Of a stretch of DNA of 41,081 nucleotides, positions 40,933 to 41,081 are shown one piece after another. The first letter of the stretch is position 1. Every line of letters starts with the position of its first letter. Location: contig JAFUFS010000010.1 of the NCBI GenBank assembly GCA_017469745.1, positions 1 to 41,081 of the forward strand. The letters run 5' to 3'. The notes under the pieces are model-generated. The model saw nothing but the letters and a program-made list of their open reading frames with translations, made no database searches and was not told the origin of the DNA. This DNA is from Bacteroidales bacterium (lineage in GTDB: Bacteria > Bacteroidota > Bacteroidia > Bacteroidales > UBA932). The translations under genes were made by a program, and so were the position numbers.

Positions 40933-41081
40933 TGTGTAAATAGTAAAGTAAAATTCCCCCACGATTCTATTTGAAAAAGGGGCCATTGGAAAGCATTGTA
41001 GATTTGCGTAAGTAAATCTCTAAACAATGATTTCTATGGACCTTAAACAACAGATTCTTCACTACTACAGGGTAGATGAAA
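40933..41081 (+). mobile_element. Possible left end of an IS21-type element
   Basis: TGTGTAAATAGTAAAG followed by AAAATTCCCCCACG and a later AAAAAGGGGCC resembles the TGT-starting left ends with C-rich internal repeats seen in Bacteroidetes IS21 elements. The partial gene at 41027 begins 90 bases in, as istA genes do. The recognition is from memory, and only one end is visible. Confidence 0.35.
41027..41081 (+). CDS. 5' end of an ORF, possibly IS21 transposase (istA)
   Basis: ATG at 41027 (or the in-frame ATG at 41036) opens a frame through the window edge, reading MISMDLKQQILHYYRVDE. The L-K-Q-Q-I-L-H-Y-Y-R-V-D start resembles N-termini of Bacteroidetes IS21 transposases, where a helix-turn-helix follows. 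Too short for a firm call. Confidence 0.4.
   Translation, partial: MISMDLKQQILHYYRVDE

Overview
The window comes from a Bacteroidota genome, most likely an uncultured gut- or rumen-type Bacteroidales. The evidence is a SusC/SusD pair, many lipoprotein signal peptides, Bacteroidetes-type -7 boxes (TAnnTTTG), few Shine-Dalgarno sequences and Bacteroidetes-style FtsX/MacB permeases. The species is not identifiable from sequence alone.

Layout. (1) 1-138: the 3' end of an IS5-family (IS1031/IS427-like) transposase gene and its probable terminal repeat, abutting the stop codon of the first gene. (2) 139-8599, minus strand: a five-gene efflux operon, reading tolC-like, HlyD-like adaptor, FtsX/MacB permease, LolD/MacB-type ATPase, FtsX/MacB permease. 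Its junctions are filled with REP-like palindromic repeats. It starts from a very good sigma-54 promoter (8629-8644). Upstream lie two TGTAAAG/CTTTACA palindromes that look like enhancer sites. (3) 8749-10656, plus: a secreted FAD oxidoreductase. (4) 10653-12908, minus: a short histidine kinase and an NtrC-type sigma-54 activator, the obvious candidate controller of the efflux operon. The activator gene carries four REP-like repeats in frame. (5) 12950-22321, plus: a compact operon with a secreted GDPD-HAD fusion, an FG-GAP repeat protein, an SSS symporter, a GH3 lipoprotein, a clan GH-A lipoprotein and a second GDPD lipoprotein. Together they suggest breakdown of a glycan carrying phosphodiester (possibly phosphoglycerol) groups. 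(6) 22322-23047, minus: a GntR/FadR regulator. It is divergent from (7) 23279-36532, plus: a nonulosonate (sialic-acid-type) utilisation locus with an SSS symporter bearing a kelch-like extracytoplasmic head, an N-acetylneuraminate-lyase-like aldolase, SusC, SusD, a GH33 sialidase, a D-lyxose/D-mannose isomerase-like cupin, a secreted metallophosphoesterase, a DUF4432 aldose-epimerase-like protein and a second BNR-propeller protein. (8) 36582-39089, plus, with its own -7 box: a lipoprotein of the YhcH/NanQ anomerase family, two unknown genes and a GH43 lipoprotein. (9) 39086-40510, minus: a sialate O-acetylesterase-like SGNH esterase. (10) tRNA-Gly(GCC) with a consensus promoter and a terminator, then a small ORF and the likely left end of an IS21-type element running off the window.

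How the genes may work together. Sialidases and the esterase would free a nonulosonic acid, the NanQ-like lipoprotein would speed its anomerisation outside the cytoplasm, the symporter would import it and the lyase would split it. No NanE, N-acylglucosamine 2-epimerase, ROK kinase or NagA/NagB is present, but an aldose isomerase of the lyxose/mannose type is. This makes KDN (cleaved to pyruvate plus D-mannose, then isomerised to fructose) a specific alternative to Neu5Ac as the substrate. That is an inference, not something the sequence proves.
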